From the NCBI RefSeq assembly GCF_900215435.1, contig NZ_OCMY01000001.1:1240001-1304000 (forward strand): 64,000 nucleotides of DNA. Direction: 5' to 3'. The position numbers were made by a program, and so were the translations under genes. The first letter of the stretch is position 1; each line of letters begins with the position of its first letter. This document shows positions 9,030 to 17,877 of this stretch, in pieces. The notes under the pieces were generated by a model, which saw nothing but the letters and a program-made list of their open reading frames with translations, searched no databases and was not told the DNA's origin. The stretch comes from Candidatus Pantoea floridensis (GTDB lineage Bacteria; Pseudomonadota; Gammaproteobacteria; Enterobacterales; Enterobacteriaceae).

Positions 9030-9411
9030 GGTTACACATCTGTTGCCACAGGGCGCGTTTTGCCGCGCCGCTGCTGATCAGTTCATTAAAAACGGCGGTA
9101 TTGAAGGTAATGCCGTTAAAGGGATGCTCGCTCTCCACGCCCAGCAACCAGCCGGCGCAATCCACCTGCTCCGGCAGCATTTGCAGCTGTTCGGGCGTTA
9201 GCGCCATCACCTGCGCAGGTTGGATATTCAGCGCACGCAGCACGTCGCGAATCAGCGGTTCTTGCAGCGTCGGCGCCTGTTCGGCTACCAACACTAAACG
9301 CGTATCGGGCAAAAGCGTGACGGCAATTTCCCCTTGCAGCACGCGCGGACGCCGCAGCTGATACTGCGTGATCCCCATTTGCTGTAGAAGCCAGTCGCGC
9401 CTTGTGCTCAT
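9001..9411 (-). CDS. holD: DNA polymerase III psi subunit HolD
   Basis: A 136-residue protein matching HolD. The N-terminus [19 protein letters not shown] and LQGEIAV are family hallmarks. Psi connects the clamp-loader complex to chi (HolC) and so to SSB. The open frame extends upstream, but homology places the start at 9411 (MSTRRDW). It overlaps rimI and is divergent from rsmC. Its partner chi is encoded near the other end of the window (61915-62376). Confidence 0.92.
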   Translation of the reverse strand: MSTRRDWLLQQMGITQYQLRRPRVLQGEIAVTLLPDTRLVLVAEQAPTLQEPLIRDVLRALNIQPAQVMALTPEQLQMLPEQVDCAGWLLGVESEHPFNGITFNTAVFNELISSGAAKRALWQQMCNHDSHLFSHP

Positions 9412-9517
9412 GCTATTACCCGTTATGCTGCCAGAATGCGACGCTATGCTAGCAAACCCATCGAACATGCGCCAACAAAGCACTATAATCCGGGTTCTGA
9501 TTTTACAGGAGCGTTCC

Positions 9518-10549
9518 ATGTCTGCTTTTACCCCGGCCAGCGAAGTGATTCTGCGCCACAGTGATGAATTTACCGCCCGCCACGTGTTGTTTGCTGGCGA
9601 CCTGCAGGATGACCTGCCCGCCCAGCTAGAAACCGCGTCGAGCCGCGTGCATACCCAGCAATATCATCACTGGCAGAACCTTAGCCATCGCCTCGGTGAA
9701 CGTGCGGTTTACAGCATGGTTGCCACGGCGGCAGATGTTGAAGGCTGCGATACGCTGGTCTATTACTGGTCGAAAAACAAACCCGAAGCGCAGTTCCAGC
9801 TGCAAAACCTGCTGTCGCTGCTGCCGGTTGGCTGCGATATCTTCGTGGTGGGTGAAAACCGCAGCGGCGTGCGCAGCGCCGAAGGCATGCTGGAAGCGTG
9901 GGCAACGCTGGAGAAAGTCGACAGCGCGCGCCGTTGCGGCCTGTATCACGGTCGTCTCGACAAGCAGCCAACCTTTGACGCCAGCAGCTATGGCAATACT
10001 TATCAGCTCGACGATCTGACTATTCACACTTTGCCGGGCGTGTTCAGCCGCGATGGTCTGGATATCGGCAGCGAGCTGCTGCTCTCCACGCTGACGCCGC
10101 ACTTCCGTGGTAAGGTGCTGGATATCGGCTGCGGCAGCGGCGTGCTGGCGACCGTGATGGCCAAAGTTTCGCCGCGCGTGCGTTTATGGCTGTGTGATGT
10201 GCATGCCGCCGCCATTGAAGCCAGTAAAGCGACGCTGGCGGCGAATGAATTGGAAGGTGAAGTGTTCGCCAGTAACGTGTTCTCTGACGTAACCGGCCGT
10301 TTTGACATGATCATCTCCAACCCGCCGTTCCATGATGGTCTGCAAACCAGTCTTGATGCCGCCAACACGCTGATTCGCGGCGCGTTGAAGCATCTGAACA
10401 GCGGCGGCGAACTGCGCATTGTGGCCAACGCCTTCCTACCGTATCCACAGATTCTGGATGAAACTTTCGGCAACCATGAAGTGCTGGCGCAAACCGGCCG
10501 CTTTAAGGTGTATCGTGCCGTCTATGGTCGCGGCGCCAAAACGCGTTAA
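9518..10549 (+). CDS. rsmC: 16S rRNA (guanine1207-N2)-methyltransferase RsmC
   Basis: A 343-residue protein, the same length as E. coli RsmC. The N-terminal half is a catalytically inactive methyltransferase-like domain. The C-terminal half has the SAM motif VLDIGCGSG and the catalytic NPPFHDG. It methylates G1207 of 16S rRNA in the 30S subunit. ACAGGAG precedes the ATG at 9518; the open frame further upstream runs antisense to holD and is not used. Confidence 0.95.
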   Translation: MSAFTPASEVILRHSDEFTARHVLFAGDLQDDLPAQLETASSRVHTQQYHHWQNLSHRLGERAVYSMVATAADVEGCDTLVYYWSKNKPEAQFQLQNLLSLLPVGCDIFVVGENRSGVRSAEGMLEAWATLEKVDSARRCGLYHGRLDKQPTFDASSYGNTYQLDDLTIHTLPGVFSRDGLDIGSELLLSTLTPHFRGKVLDIGCGSGVLATVMAKVSPRVRLWLCDVHAAAIEASKATLAANELEGEVFASNVFSDVTGRFDMIISNPPFHDGLQTSLDAANTLIRGALKHLNSGGELRIVANAFLPYPQILDETFGNHEVLAQTGRFKVYRAVYGRGAKTR

Positions 10550-10622
10550 TTCGCGATTCCACCAGCGCGGCGGCAGAAACGTTGCTTTTTACAGCGATCG
10601 TTTTGCCGTCGCGAAATATGTG

Positions 10623-10650
10623 TTGACGCAATGAGTAAAATCTCTAAAAT
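10623..10650 (+). promoter_or_regulatory. Sigma-70 promoter of the tRNA-Leu cluster
   Basis: The -35 TTGACG (10623-10628) and -10 TAAAAT (10645-10650) are separated by 16 bases. A GC-rich GCGCCTCC discriminator follows, typical of stringently controlled stable-RNA promoters. It lies about 40 bases before the first tRNA. Confidence 0.75.
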
Positions 10651-10691
10651 GCGCCTCCGTGGTTAGCAATACTTTAGAGTGTTGTGAGTTT

Positions 10692-10778
10692 GCGATGGTG
10701 GCGGAATTGGTAGACGCGCTAGCTTCAGGTGTTAGTGTCCTTACGGACGTGAGGGTTCAAGTCCCTCCCTTCGCACCA
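10692..10778 (+). tRNA. leuQ: tRNA-Leu (CAG), copy 1
   Basis: An 87-base class II tRNA with encoded CCA, anticodon loop CTTCAGGTG (anticodon CAG), a variable arm and the GGTTCAAGTCC T-arm. The acceptor stem has a U-U mismatch at the fifth pair (GCGATGG against CCTTCGC), the position where E. coli leuQPV also lacks a Watson-Crick pair. The variable arm has a perfect GTCC/GGAC stem. The symbol is assigned by analogy to the E. coli triplet. Confidence 0.97.
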
Positions 10779-10814
10779 AACTCATAATCACACAGTTTAT
10801 ATCGTACGCACTGA

Positions 10815-10901
10815 GCGATGGTGGCGGAATTGGTAGACGCGCTAGCTTCAGGTGTTAGTGTTCTTACGGACGTGAGGGTTCAAGTCCCTCCCTTCGCACC
10901 A
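10815..10901 (+). tRNA. leuP: tRNA-Leu (CAG), copy 2
   Basis: Nearly identical to copy 1, 36 bases downstream. It differs by C to T in the variable arm, so the stem is GTTC/GGAC with a G-U pair. The anticodon is CAG and the CCA end is encoded. Confidence 0.97.
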
Positions 10902-10930
10902 ATGCGATGATATAAACAGACAACTAAGAT

Positions 10931-11017
10931 GCGATGGTGGCGGAATTGGTAGACGCGCTAGCTTCAGGTGTTAGTGTTCTTACGGACGTGAGGGTTCAAG
11001 TCCCTCCCTTCGCACCA
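10931..11017 (+). tRNA. leuV: tRNA-Leu (CAG), copy 3
   Basis: Identical to copy 2, 29 bases further on. The three genes share one promoter and are probably processed from one transcript. A weak hairpin (CACGCT/AGCGTG, 11074-11088) followed by a T-rich run downstream may terminate it. Confidence 0.97.
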
Positions 11018-11119
11018 ACAGTTGTCACTCCTTCCCGGCAGTAAATTCCCAAAAAGATTTTGCCAACGAACTTCACGCTCTTAGCGTGATGTTGTCGTTT
11101 CTGCGATTTGCCCACTGTG

Positions 11120-11404
11120 TTAAATAACGTGGAAATTGACCGAGACTGCGGCTAAACCGCCGGCTAAAGCCAGGCAAGAAGGCAGCAGTAAATAGTGGCG
11201 CAGACGATGGTGAAACAGCATCACGATGGTCAGCAACAGCGCCACGATCATCACCACGCGCCACTGGCTAAAGCTGGGTTCCCACAGGGCAAAAACCGGC
11301 ATCGCTGCACACGGCAATAACACACCCCAGCCACTGTCCAGACGCTTACCCATTATCCAGCTCACCCCCCATAAGCCGCAGGCGGCCATCATCGCCACGA
11401 TCAT
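11120..11404 (-). CDS. DUF1435-type small inner-membrane protein
   Basis: A 94-residue hydrophobic protein with about three predicted membrane helices and conserved-looking segments LDSGWGVLLPC and [12 protein letters not shown]. It resembles the DUF1435 family of enterobacterial membrane proteins, whose gene often lies near the leuQPV tRNAs. GAGGG seven bases before the ATG supports the start. No function is known for the family. It converges on the tRNA cluster. Confidence 0.65.
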   Translation of the reverse strand: MIVAMMAACGLWGVSWIMGKRLDSGWGVLLPCAAMPVFALWEPSFSQWRVVMIVALLLTIVMLFHHRLRHYLLLPSCLALAGGLAAVSVNFHVI

Positions 11405-11632
11405 CGCACAACCCTCAAATGATAAGTATTCGTATTATCATATGACAATATTTCTCATATTGCAGCGGATTTTTATCCTCCGTCATGTCGGATGACAGAA
11501 TTATTGGAAAATGCTAAATTGCCGCCGATAACTATAATCGCCAACACAACAATAACGTGCTCACTATCCGGGTAGGAACGCTATTTATTCCGGGTAGCGC
11601 TTTGATATATCAGGGCAGTCACGAGAATAATA

Positions 11633-12727
11633 ATGAAATTACAATCTTATGAAGAGTTGAAACACAGTAAATATCGGCTGTCGCTGATGCTTTTTCTGTT
11701 TCTTAATGTCGCCGTTTCGCTTTTTTGTCTGCTGCCATTTTTAGGCAGTGATAATCCCGTACGATCGCTGCCGGTCGCGCTGGTAGCGGGCTGTAGTACC
11801 ACACTGCTGCTTATTTGCTTAATGGTGTCAAAACAAAAATTGCCGCTATTAAATCCTGTCGCATTTCTATTAGGCGCATTATGGGCATGGCATATTAACC
11901 TCAGATATCATCTGGTTTACTATTTTGATGGCAGCTTTTTAATAATTAGCCTGTTAAGCGTCTTTTTTATCAGTGCCATTGCCTTAAGTGATTATTTGAT
12001 CGCATTTTGTTTACACATTACACCGCCCGTATTAACAGTATTGTTATTGGACGATGGGCAGCATTTAATGATGATCCTCTTCACGATTATGCTGCCGTTA
12101 ATCGGATTTTCACTCCACCATTTAATGCGACGCCGCTTTGATACCTTTACGCTGCGCCTGGTCAGCCAGCTGTATGAGGAGAAAGAGAGCTTTAGTGATT
12201 TGAGTATGCTTGATCCCCTCACCGGCTTATATAACCGTCGCGGACTGAAGAATCGTCTTGATAACATCATGGAAAACCACGCAGGCAGCCACTTTGTGCT
12301 GCTGCTGGATATCGACCATTTCAAAGCCTACAACGACAATTACGGCCATGCGATGGGCGATCAGGCACTGGCGCGCGTCTCCGTGGCGATTCGTGATGCG
12401 GTGCGTTCACGCGATGTCGTAACACGCTACGGTGGCGAAGAGTTTCTGGTGCTGTTAACCAACGTAAATGCCTCTATTGCGATGAAGCTGGCCGAACGCA
12501 TTCGTCAGTACGTCGTCGATTTGGAAATCCCTCACCGCTTTAATGAAAAGGTTTCCACGCACGTTACCGTGAGTGCCGGCATCGCACCGATTTATGCTGA
12601 GGACTTTGAGCAAGCGGTGTCCAATGCGGACCGCGCGCTCTATGTGGCGAAAAATCAGGGGCGCAATACCATTCTTGCCTGGGAAGATTTGCCGAAAGTG
12701 GCGCAGGTGAGTAACGAGCTGACATAA
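11633..12727 (+). CDS. Membrane-bound diguanylate cyclase (GGEEF)
   Basis: A 364-residue protein. The first 165 residues form about five membrane helices, probably a MASE-type sensor. The GGDEF domain covers about residues 190-355. The catalytic motif is GGEEF at 267-271, so it should be active in making cyclic di-GMP. An RxxD inhibitory site (RSRD, 258-261) lies exactly five residues upstream, so product feedback inhibition is expected. The membrane half is more AT-rich than the neighbours. An analogous GGDEF gene lies next to the leuQPV tRNAs in Salmonella (STM4551). The signal sensed is unknown. Confidence 0.9.
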   Translation: MKLQSYEELKHSKYRLSLMLFLFLNVAVSLFCLLPFLGSDNPVRSLPVALVAGCSTTLLLICLMVSKQKLPLLNPVAFLLGALWAWHINLRYHLVYYFDGSFLIISLLSVFFISAIALSDYLIAFCLHITPPVLTVLLLDDGQHLMMILFTIMLPLIGFSLHHLMRRRFDTFTLRLVSQLYEEKESFSDLSMLDPLTGLYNRRGLKNRLDNIMENHAGSHFVLLLDIDHFKAYNDNYGHAMGDQALARVSVAIRDAVRSRDVVTRYGGEEFLVLLTNVNASIAMKLAERIRQYVVDLEIPHRFNEKVSTHVTVSAGIAPIYAEDFEQAVSNADRALYVAKNQGRNTILAWEDLPKVAQVSNELT

Positions 12728-12746
12728 GGTTTGGTTTGGTATGCCT

Positions 12747-12865
12747 GGTCGCCATGAATGGCGACCCTACGGCGGCACGGCCTGTCTTTTCACGCGGATT
12801 GAAACCTGGTCGCCATAAATGGCGTTCCTGCGATGTAACCCGTAGGGTGCGCATTTATGCGCACC
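12747..12865. repeat. REP-like palindrome cluster (three units)
   Basis: There are three hairpins between the cyclase gene and fhuF: GGTCGCCAT-GA-ATGGCGACC-CTAC at 12747, a decayed GGTCGCCAT-AA-ATGGCGTTC at 12808, and GTAG-GGTGCGCAT-TT-ATGCGCACC ending at 12865. Confidence 0.85.
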
Positions 12866-12908
12866 AGGCCAAACGTACCACACGTGCAGAAAAGTTGTGC
12901 AATAAACC

Positions 12909-12927
12909 GGGAACGATTATCATTTGT
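12909..12927. promoter_or_regulatory. Probable Fur box upstream of fhuF
   Basis: The 19 bases GGGAACGATTATCATTTGT match about 12 of 19 positions of the classical Fur consensus, including the central GAT-ATCATT core. The site is 32 bases before the fhuF start. fhuF is a textbook Fur-repressed gene. Confidence 0.65.
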
Positions 12928-12958
12928 CTCTCGATTCCCGTTATCACTCAGGACCGGC

Positions 12959-13753
12959 ATGGCCATCATCACGCGTCAGGATCATCGCTACAGCGAGCAT
13001 CCCCTGATCTTCATGCAGAGCGACCGCAGCTTAGCGAGCGCGCTGGAAGATCTGATGCGCGATCAACGCAGCTATATGCTGGACAACCTCAAGCTGGGCC
13101 AACCGGCACCTGCCGGAACCTTAACGCTAGCCGAGTGGTCGAATCCCGTTCACTTTCGCCGCCTGACGCAGCGCTACAGCGATTACCTCTACCGCGACCA
13201 TCCCGATGTTCAGCAGGAAGCCAAGCCGCTGCAGTCGCTGTGGGCGCAATGGTATTTTGGCTTGTTGTTGCCGCCGCTAATGATGGCGCTATTGCTGGAG
13301 CCGCGTGCGTTGAACTGCTCGCCGCATCTGATTCACGTTGAATTCCACGAAAACGGACACCCCTGCGCTTTCTGGATCGATGTGCAGGAAGATGAAGACG
13401 CGCGCTATCTCAATGGGCAGCAGCGCATCGATCGCCTGATTCAGCAATGCCTGATTCCTGCGGTCAACGGTATGGCCCAGCACGGCGATATCAACGCCAA
13501 ACTCATCTGGAACAACATGGGCTATTCGTTTTACTGGTTTCTTGGCGAGCTAAAAAACCAGCTGCCGCAACACACAGTGTTACAACTCGAGCAGGCGCTG
13601 TTTTTCAGCAAATCGCTGCGGGATGGCAGTGATAACCCGTTGTACCGCACCATGATCCCGCGTAATGGCGAAATGGAGCGACGCAGCTGCTGTCAGCGCT
13701 ATCGTATCCCCGACGTTGAGCGCTGCGGTAACTGCACGTTAAAAGCGGTGTAA
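12959..13753 (+). CDS. fhuF: Siderophore-iron reductase FhuF
   Basis: A 264-residue protein matching FhuF. The C-terminal [2Fe-2S] motif is C-C-x10-C-x2-C (Cys244, Cys245, Cys256, Cys259). It reduces ferric hydroxamate siderophores in the cytoplasm to release iron. The start at 12959 (MAIITRQDHRY) follows an AGGA site; the upstream open frame runs through the palindromic repeat. The gene stands alone, with a Fur box in its leader, so it should be iron-repressed. Confidence 0.9.
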   Translation: MAIITRQDHRYSEHPLIFMQSDRSLASALEDLMRDQRSYMLDNLKLGQPAPAGTLTLAEWSNPVHFRRLTQRYSDYLYRDHPDVQQEAKPLQSLWAQWYFGLLLPPLMMALLLEPRALNCSPHLIHVEFHENGHPCAFWIDVQEDEDARYLNGQQRIDRLIQQCLIPAVNGMAQHGDINAKLIWNNMGYSFYWFLGELKNQLPQHTVLQLEQALFFSKSLRDGSDNPLYRTMIPRNGEMERRSCCQRYRIPDVERCGNCTLKAV

Positions 13754-13848
13754 CGCCCGCGCATTCTGTTACAGATTCTCCTTTTCTCTCGTTTACAGTT
13801 TTCCTGCCTTATGGCATTTTTTTGGCTCTGTTTTTACCGGAGAAAAAA

Positions 13849-14313
13849 ATGAGCCTGGAGTCGGTACGGCACTTCTTTGCCGAACATGCACCGGATATCG
13901 ACATCATCGAGATGCCGGAAAGCACCGCCACCGTTGAGCTGGCCGCACGCGTACATGGCGTTATGCCGGGGCAGATTGCCAAAACCTTGTCGCTAAAAGT
14001 GAAAGATGAAGTGGTGCTGATTGTGACGCGTGGCGATGCACGCCTCGACAACCGCAAGCTCAAGGCGGCGCTCGGCGCCAAAGCGCGCATGTTAAGCGTG
14101 GATGAAGTGGTGAACTGGACCGGACATCCGGTGGGCGGCGTGTGCCCGTTCGGGCTGGAAAACCCGCTGACCGTCTATTGCGATGTCACGCTACGCAGCT
14201 TCGAAGAAGTGTTGCCAGCAGCCGGATCGATTCATAGTGCAGTACGCATTTCACCGCAGCGTATGGCAGATCTCACCGCGGCAAAATGGATTGACGTCTG
14301 CGAGGCGCTTTAA
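13849..14313 (+). CDS. YbaK/ProX-family aminoacyl-tRNA deacylase-like protein
   Basis: A 154-residue single-domain protein of the YbaK/prolyl-tRNA-synthetase-associated family. Recognisable elements are GVMPGQIAKTLSLKV, the glycine-rich GHPVGGVCPFGL loop and the conserved lysine in IAKTL. Relatives hydrolyse mischarged tRNA in trans. Which amino acid and tRNA it edits is not readable. CGGAG precedes the ATG. The stop codon overlaps that of the convergent MFS gene within TTAA. Confidence 0.8.
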   Translation: MSLESVRHFFAEHAPDIDIIEMPESTATVELAARVHGVMPGQIAKTLSLKVKDEVVLIVTRGDARLDNRKLKAALGAKARMLSVDEVVNWTGHPVGGVCPFGLENPLTVYCDVTLRSFEEVLPAAGSIHSAVRISPQRMADLTAAKWIDVCEAL

Positions 14314-15530
14314 CGCGTCTCGCGCGCGGCAGCACCGGAAATTTCGATGCCGCGCGTCTCGCGACCAAACGCCACTAAGACGCAGATCAGTACCGCCACC
14401 GTCCCGGCCACAATCGCCATGCCCAGGCCATAATTGCCGCCGTGCGCCTCGGCGATGCGTGATTGCACCGTCGCATTAACCGAGGCGATCAGGTTACCCA
14501 ACTGATAAACAAAGCCCGGCAGCACCGCGCGCGCATTAGCGGGCACCAGTTCGGTGAGATAAGTCGGTACCACGCCCCACGCGCCCTGCACCATAAACTG
14601 CATCAGAAATGCGCCGATGCCTATCATCCAGGAACCGCTAGAAAATGCCCACAGCGGTAACACCGGCAGCGCAAGGAACGACGCCAGAATAATGGCTTTC
14701 TTGCGGCCAATACGCTCCGACAGCGCACCAAAAGTGATCCCGCCCAGCATTGCCGCGATATTGTAGCTAATGGCGATAATACTGACGGTGTGCGGATCGA
14801 ACTGATGCTGCACTTTCAGGAAAGTGGGATACAGATCCTGCGTGCCATGGCTGAAGAAGTTAAAGCAGGCCATCAGCAGCACCATGTAGATGCAGATTTT
14901 CCAATGTTTACGAATGATCGGCAGCAAGGCGGTACTCTCTTTGCGTTCACGCGCCGCCAACCATACCGGGGATTCTGGAACTTTAAAGTAGATGAACGGC
15001 AGCAGCAGAATCGGCAACGCGCCAATCAGGAACATTCCGCGCCAGCCAACCGTTTCGAAAAACAGACCAAAAATCACGGAAGCCAGCAGATAGCCGCACG
15101 GATAACCGGCCTGGAAAATACCCGACATTAAACCGCGTGAGCGATCCGGAATCGTTTCCATCGCCAGCGACGACGCTACGCCCCAAATCCCGCCCATTGC
15201 GACGCCATAAATCACCCGGAAACCCAGGAATGCTGCGAAATTAGGTGACCACGCCGACAGCAGCTCAAACAGCGAAAACATAACGATATTCAGCATCAGA
15301 ATCGGCCGACGACCATATTTCTCCGCCAGACGTCCAAAGATCAGTGCGCCAATCGGGCGAACCGCCAGCGTAAGCATGATGGCAATGGAAACGTCGGAGA
15401 CGCTGGTGTGGAAATATTGGGCAAGATCGCTAAGCACAAACACTAAGATAAAGAAGTCGAACGCATCCAGCGTCCAACTCGCGAAACTGGCAAAAGCCAC
15501 GTTGCGCTGGGTCGCAGTCCAGTTAAACAT
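14310..15530 (-). CDS. MFS transporter, sialate/metabolite:proton symporter type
   Basis: A 406-residue protein with about 12 membrane helices. The start MFNWTATQRNVAFASFASW and the loop motif GRLAEKYGRRP are typical of the sialate:H+ symporter branch, which also includes lactate and other carboxylate carriers. AGGA upstream of 15530 decides the start. No catabolic gene is adjacent, so the substrate is unknown; a carboxylate or acidic sugar is an inference from family only. Confidence 0.75.
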   Translation of the reverse strand: MFNWTATQRNVAFASFASWTLDAFDFFILVFVLSDLAQYFHTSVSDVSIAIMLTLAVRPIGALIFGRLAEKYGRRPILMLNIVMFSLFELLSAWSPNFAAFLGFRVIYGVAMGGIWGVASSLAMETIPDRSRGLMSGIFQAGYPCGYLLASVIFGLFFETVGWRGMFLIGALPILLLPFIYFKVPESPVWLAARERKESTALLPIIRKHWKICIYMVLLMACFNFFSHGTQDLYPTFLKVQHQFDPHTVSIIAISYNIAAMLGGITFGALSERIGRKKAIILASFLALPVLPLWAFSSGSWMIGIGAFLMQFMVQGAWGVVPTYLTELVPANARAVLPGFVYQLGNLIASVNATVQSRIAEAHGGNYGLGMAIVAGTVAVLICVLVAFGRETRGIEISGAAARETR

Positions 15531-15718
15531 GTAGGTATCCTGTCTGATTAGCTTCCGGATCGTTGGCCGGATTTTATTGTAGAAGTTACCGCGCAAATAA
15601 TTGCATCGGTTACTAATGTGTTAACTATTTGTATATAGCATGTCAAAAAGGTGACTTGAGGCGGGAATTGTCAGCGAGTGATTCGAGGTGTAAGAAAGCG
15701 TGTCATGTTGAATACGGT

Positions 15719-15772
15719 GGTCGCCATAAATGGCGCCCCTACAGCATCGTAGGGTGCGCATGTATGCGCACC
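15719..15772. repeat. REP-like palindrome pair
   Basis: GGTCGCCAT-AA-ATGGCGCCCCTAC faces GTAG-GGTGCGCAT-GT-ATGCGCACC. It lies between the divergently placed MFS start and the end of the nucleoside hydrolase gene. The rest of this 253-base gap is AT-rich and has no gene. Confidence 0.85.
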
Positions 15773-15783
15773 TGGAAAACGGT

Positions 15784-16767
15784 TCAGCGTTTCAGCTGAT
15801 TAAACGCCTTTTCGATCATCTCGAGCAGCAGCGCGTTATTAACGGTTTGAATCACATGCACCAGCGCGCCGCTCTGTTCCGGCACGCCTACATCCAGTCG
15901 TAACGGGGTGCGATAGCGCCAGCTCTTGCCGCGCGTGGCTCCCGGGCGCAGCTCAATATCCACGTGGTAATCAACACCGTCAGCGACACGCTGGTTAAGC
16001 AGCCACGCTACCACCAGCGCATCATGAATCCAGCAGCCTGGCAGATGACGGGTGCGAATTGAATAGTCGATCCACGGTCGCAGCGTCTCACGCACAAACT
16101 GCGGCAGCGGATGATCGTTGGCGGTAAGACGCGTCAGATCCTGATGGGTCAGCAAGGTTTGCGTAGTGGCATCCATTGGCACCAGCGTGATGGTTGCGCC
16201 ACTGTGCAGCACCTGATGTGCCGCTTCTGGATCGAGGCCAAAATTAGTGTCTTTGATGTAATCATCCAGCGCAAACACGCCGCCCATAATAACAATCTCC
16301 GCCACCGACTCTGCCATTTGCGGATAACGCTGCAGCGCTAGCGCCACGTTGGTTAACGGGCCGATTGCCACCAAGGTAAATTCGCCAGGATTGTCGCAAA
16401 TCAGCTGCCCCATGACGCCAGCGGCGTCATAACCATCGGCGGGAATACGCTGCGGTTGACGCACGCCCTGCCAAAGTTCTCCCAGCTTTTCATCGGCAAC
16501 ATGGTCAAGCCGTGCGCGCCATGGCGCAGGATCTTCCCGCAAGGCCTGCAATGCACCCTGCACCACAGGAATATTGAGCCCCAGCCGCTGCATCAAATCT
16601 TTCGCTACCTGCGCGCCAACCGCACTCGGCGTGTTGCCGGTTACGGTGGTGATCAGCTCAAGCGATAGCGACTTTGACGCCAACGCTAACGCCAGTGCCA
16701 GCCCATCATCGGTGTTAGCACCCGCAATACCGTTTCCTGGATCACAATCGATAATCAGTCTTTTCAT
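15784..16767 (-). CDS. Nucleoside hydrolase (IunH/RihB-type)
   Basis: A 327-residue inosine-uridine-preferring nucleoside hydrolase. The active-site start is Asp7 and Asp9 (DCDPG), but the usual adjacent DD comes seven residues later than normal (Asp20-Asp21, after NGIAGANT). IGPLTNVALAL and a late HDALVVAWLL histidine-aspartate element are also present. It splits ribonucleosides to base and ribose. It lies 12 bases after a LacI-family regulator, downstream of an MHS transporter on the same strand, and has no strong ribosome site of its own, suggesting coupling. The substrate is unproven. Confidence 0.85.
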   Translation of the reverse strand: MKRLIIDCDPGNGIAGANTDDGLALALALASKSLSLELITTVTGNTPSAVGAQVAKDLMQRLGLNIPVVQGALQALREDPAPWRARLDHVADEKLGELWQGVRQPQRIPADGYDAAGVMGQLICDNPGEFTLVAIGPLTNVALALQRYPQMAESVAEIVIMGGVFALDDYIKDTNFGLDPEAAHQVLHSGATITLVPMDATTQTLLTHQDLTRLTANDHPLPQFVRETLRPWIDYSIRTRHLPGCWIHDALVVAWLLNQRVADGVDYHVDIELRPGATRGKSWRYRTPLRLDVGVPEQSGALVHVIQTVNNALLLEMIEKAFNQLKR

Positions 16768-16779
16768 AGAGTTATAGTT

Positions 16780-17802
16780 TTATTGTTGTTGAGTAAGCTG
16801 GCAGCCGCAGGATTCACCAATTTCTAGATGGTGAGGAAATTCCGCCAGCTGTGCGTCGCCATCCCAGTTCTTGAGCATGGCTATCGCACTGCGCGCCATA
16901 TCGCGCAGCGGCTGACGGACGGTAGTAAGCGTTGGCACATGAAATGCCGATTGATCGGTGCCGTTAAAACACACCAGCGCGACATCCTGCGGCACGCGCA
17001 GTCCATGCTCCGACAGCGCGCGAATGCAGCCAATCGCCTGGCCTTCATTACTGGTAAACAGCGCGCGAGGAAGGCAACTGCTCGCCACCATGCGCTGCGC
17101 GGCGTCATAGCCGCCCTGACGCGTATAGTTGGCGGGGAAAATCATCGCCTCATCCGCCAGCAGTCCTTTCTCCGCCAGCGCATCACGCCAGCCCTGGATA
17201 CGATCCTGCGCATTAAGCATGTCTAGCGGACCGCTGATCATGCCCACCTGCTGATAACCGTGGCTGAGAAGATGTGCGGTGACCTGACGTGCCGCCTCCC
17301 GCTCATTCACGCGCAGCATGCTGACGCCCGGGCGCGGCTCGATACGATCCAGCATCACCAGCGGTGTGCCGCTGGCCTGAATCACATCAATATAGGGATG
17401 GCGATCAACGCTGTTGTAGAACAGGCCATCCACCTGACGATTGAGCAACCCCTGAATGATCTCCAGCTCACGCTTACGGTCATCACCGGCGTCGCCCAGC
17501 AGCATGACGTGGCCGTGGTTCAGCGATTCCTGTAACAGCATGTGCGCCATTGAAGCAACAAAGGGATTGCCAATATTCGGCACCACTAAACCGTAGGTTT
17601 TGGTGCTGCCGGAAGCCAGCGCGCGAGCCACGGCATTGGGGCGATAGCCGGTTTGTTTGATGGCATCCAGTACGCGTTGCCGCGTGGCTTCTGCCACCGG
17701 ACGCGGACCGTTGTTGATCACGTAACTGACCACTGCCACCGACGTTCCCGCCACTTTGGCAACATCGGTACGTGTCACATTGCCGGTTGGAGACTTCGCC
17801 AT
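16780..17802 (-). CDS. LacI-family transcriptional regulator of the nucleoside operon
   Basis: A 340-residue LacI/GalR-type repressor. The N-terminal helix-turn-helix (TRTDVAKVAGTSVAVVSYV) is followed by the hinge NAVARALASG and a periplasmic-binding-protein-like effector domain. I use the ATG at 17802, with AGAGG seven bases upstream; an earlier ATG at 17847 lies inside a strong hairpin and lacks a ribosome site. It sits between the transporter and hydrolase genes and probably controls both, perhaps through the perfect palindrome at 19541-19558. Confidence 0.87.
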   Translation of the reverse strand: MAKSPTGNVTRTDVAKVAGTSVAVVSYVINNGPRPVAEATRQRVLDAIKQTGYRPNAVARALASGSTKTYGLVVPNIGNPFVASMAHMLLQESLNHGHVMLLGDAGDDRKRELEIIQGLLNRQVDGLFYNSVDRHPYIDVIQASGTPLVMLDRIEPRPGVSMLRVNEREAARQVTAHLLSHGYQQVGMISGPLDMLNAQDRIQGWRDALAEKGLLADEAMIFPANYTRQGGYDAAQRMVASSCLPRALFTSNEGQAIGCIRALSEHGLRVPQDVALVCFNGTDQSAFHVPTLTTVRQPLRDMARSAIAMLKNWDGDAQLAEFPHHLEIGESCGCQLTQQQ

Positions 17803-17822
17803 TCCTTTGCCTCTGCGTAAAG

Positions 17823-17851
17823 GCCATTGGCCGGAATATCCGGCCAATGGC
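17823..17851. other. Strong stem-loop between transporter and regulator genes
   Basis: A perfect 13-base-pair inverted repeat, GCCATTGGCCGGA / TCCGGCCAATGGC, with a 3-base loop. It lies just after the transporter stop codon on the minus strand. Only CCTTTA follows, so it is a poor intrinsic terminator. It may slow 3' decay or partially attenuate expression of the two downstream genes. Confidence 0.8.
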
Positions 17852-17877
17852 TGTGATGATTTACGCGACTCTGCGGG

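Noticed and set aside
12736..13341. 201-codon frame overlapping fhuF
   Set aside because: It begins in the palindromic repeats and reads fhuF in the wrong frame.
17803..17847. Earlier ATG for the LacI-family regulator
   Set aside because: It lies within the 13-base-pair hairpin and has no ribosome site; the ATG at 17802 has AGAGG at good spacing and starts just before the DNA-binding domain.
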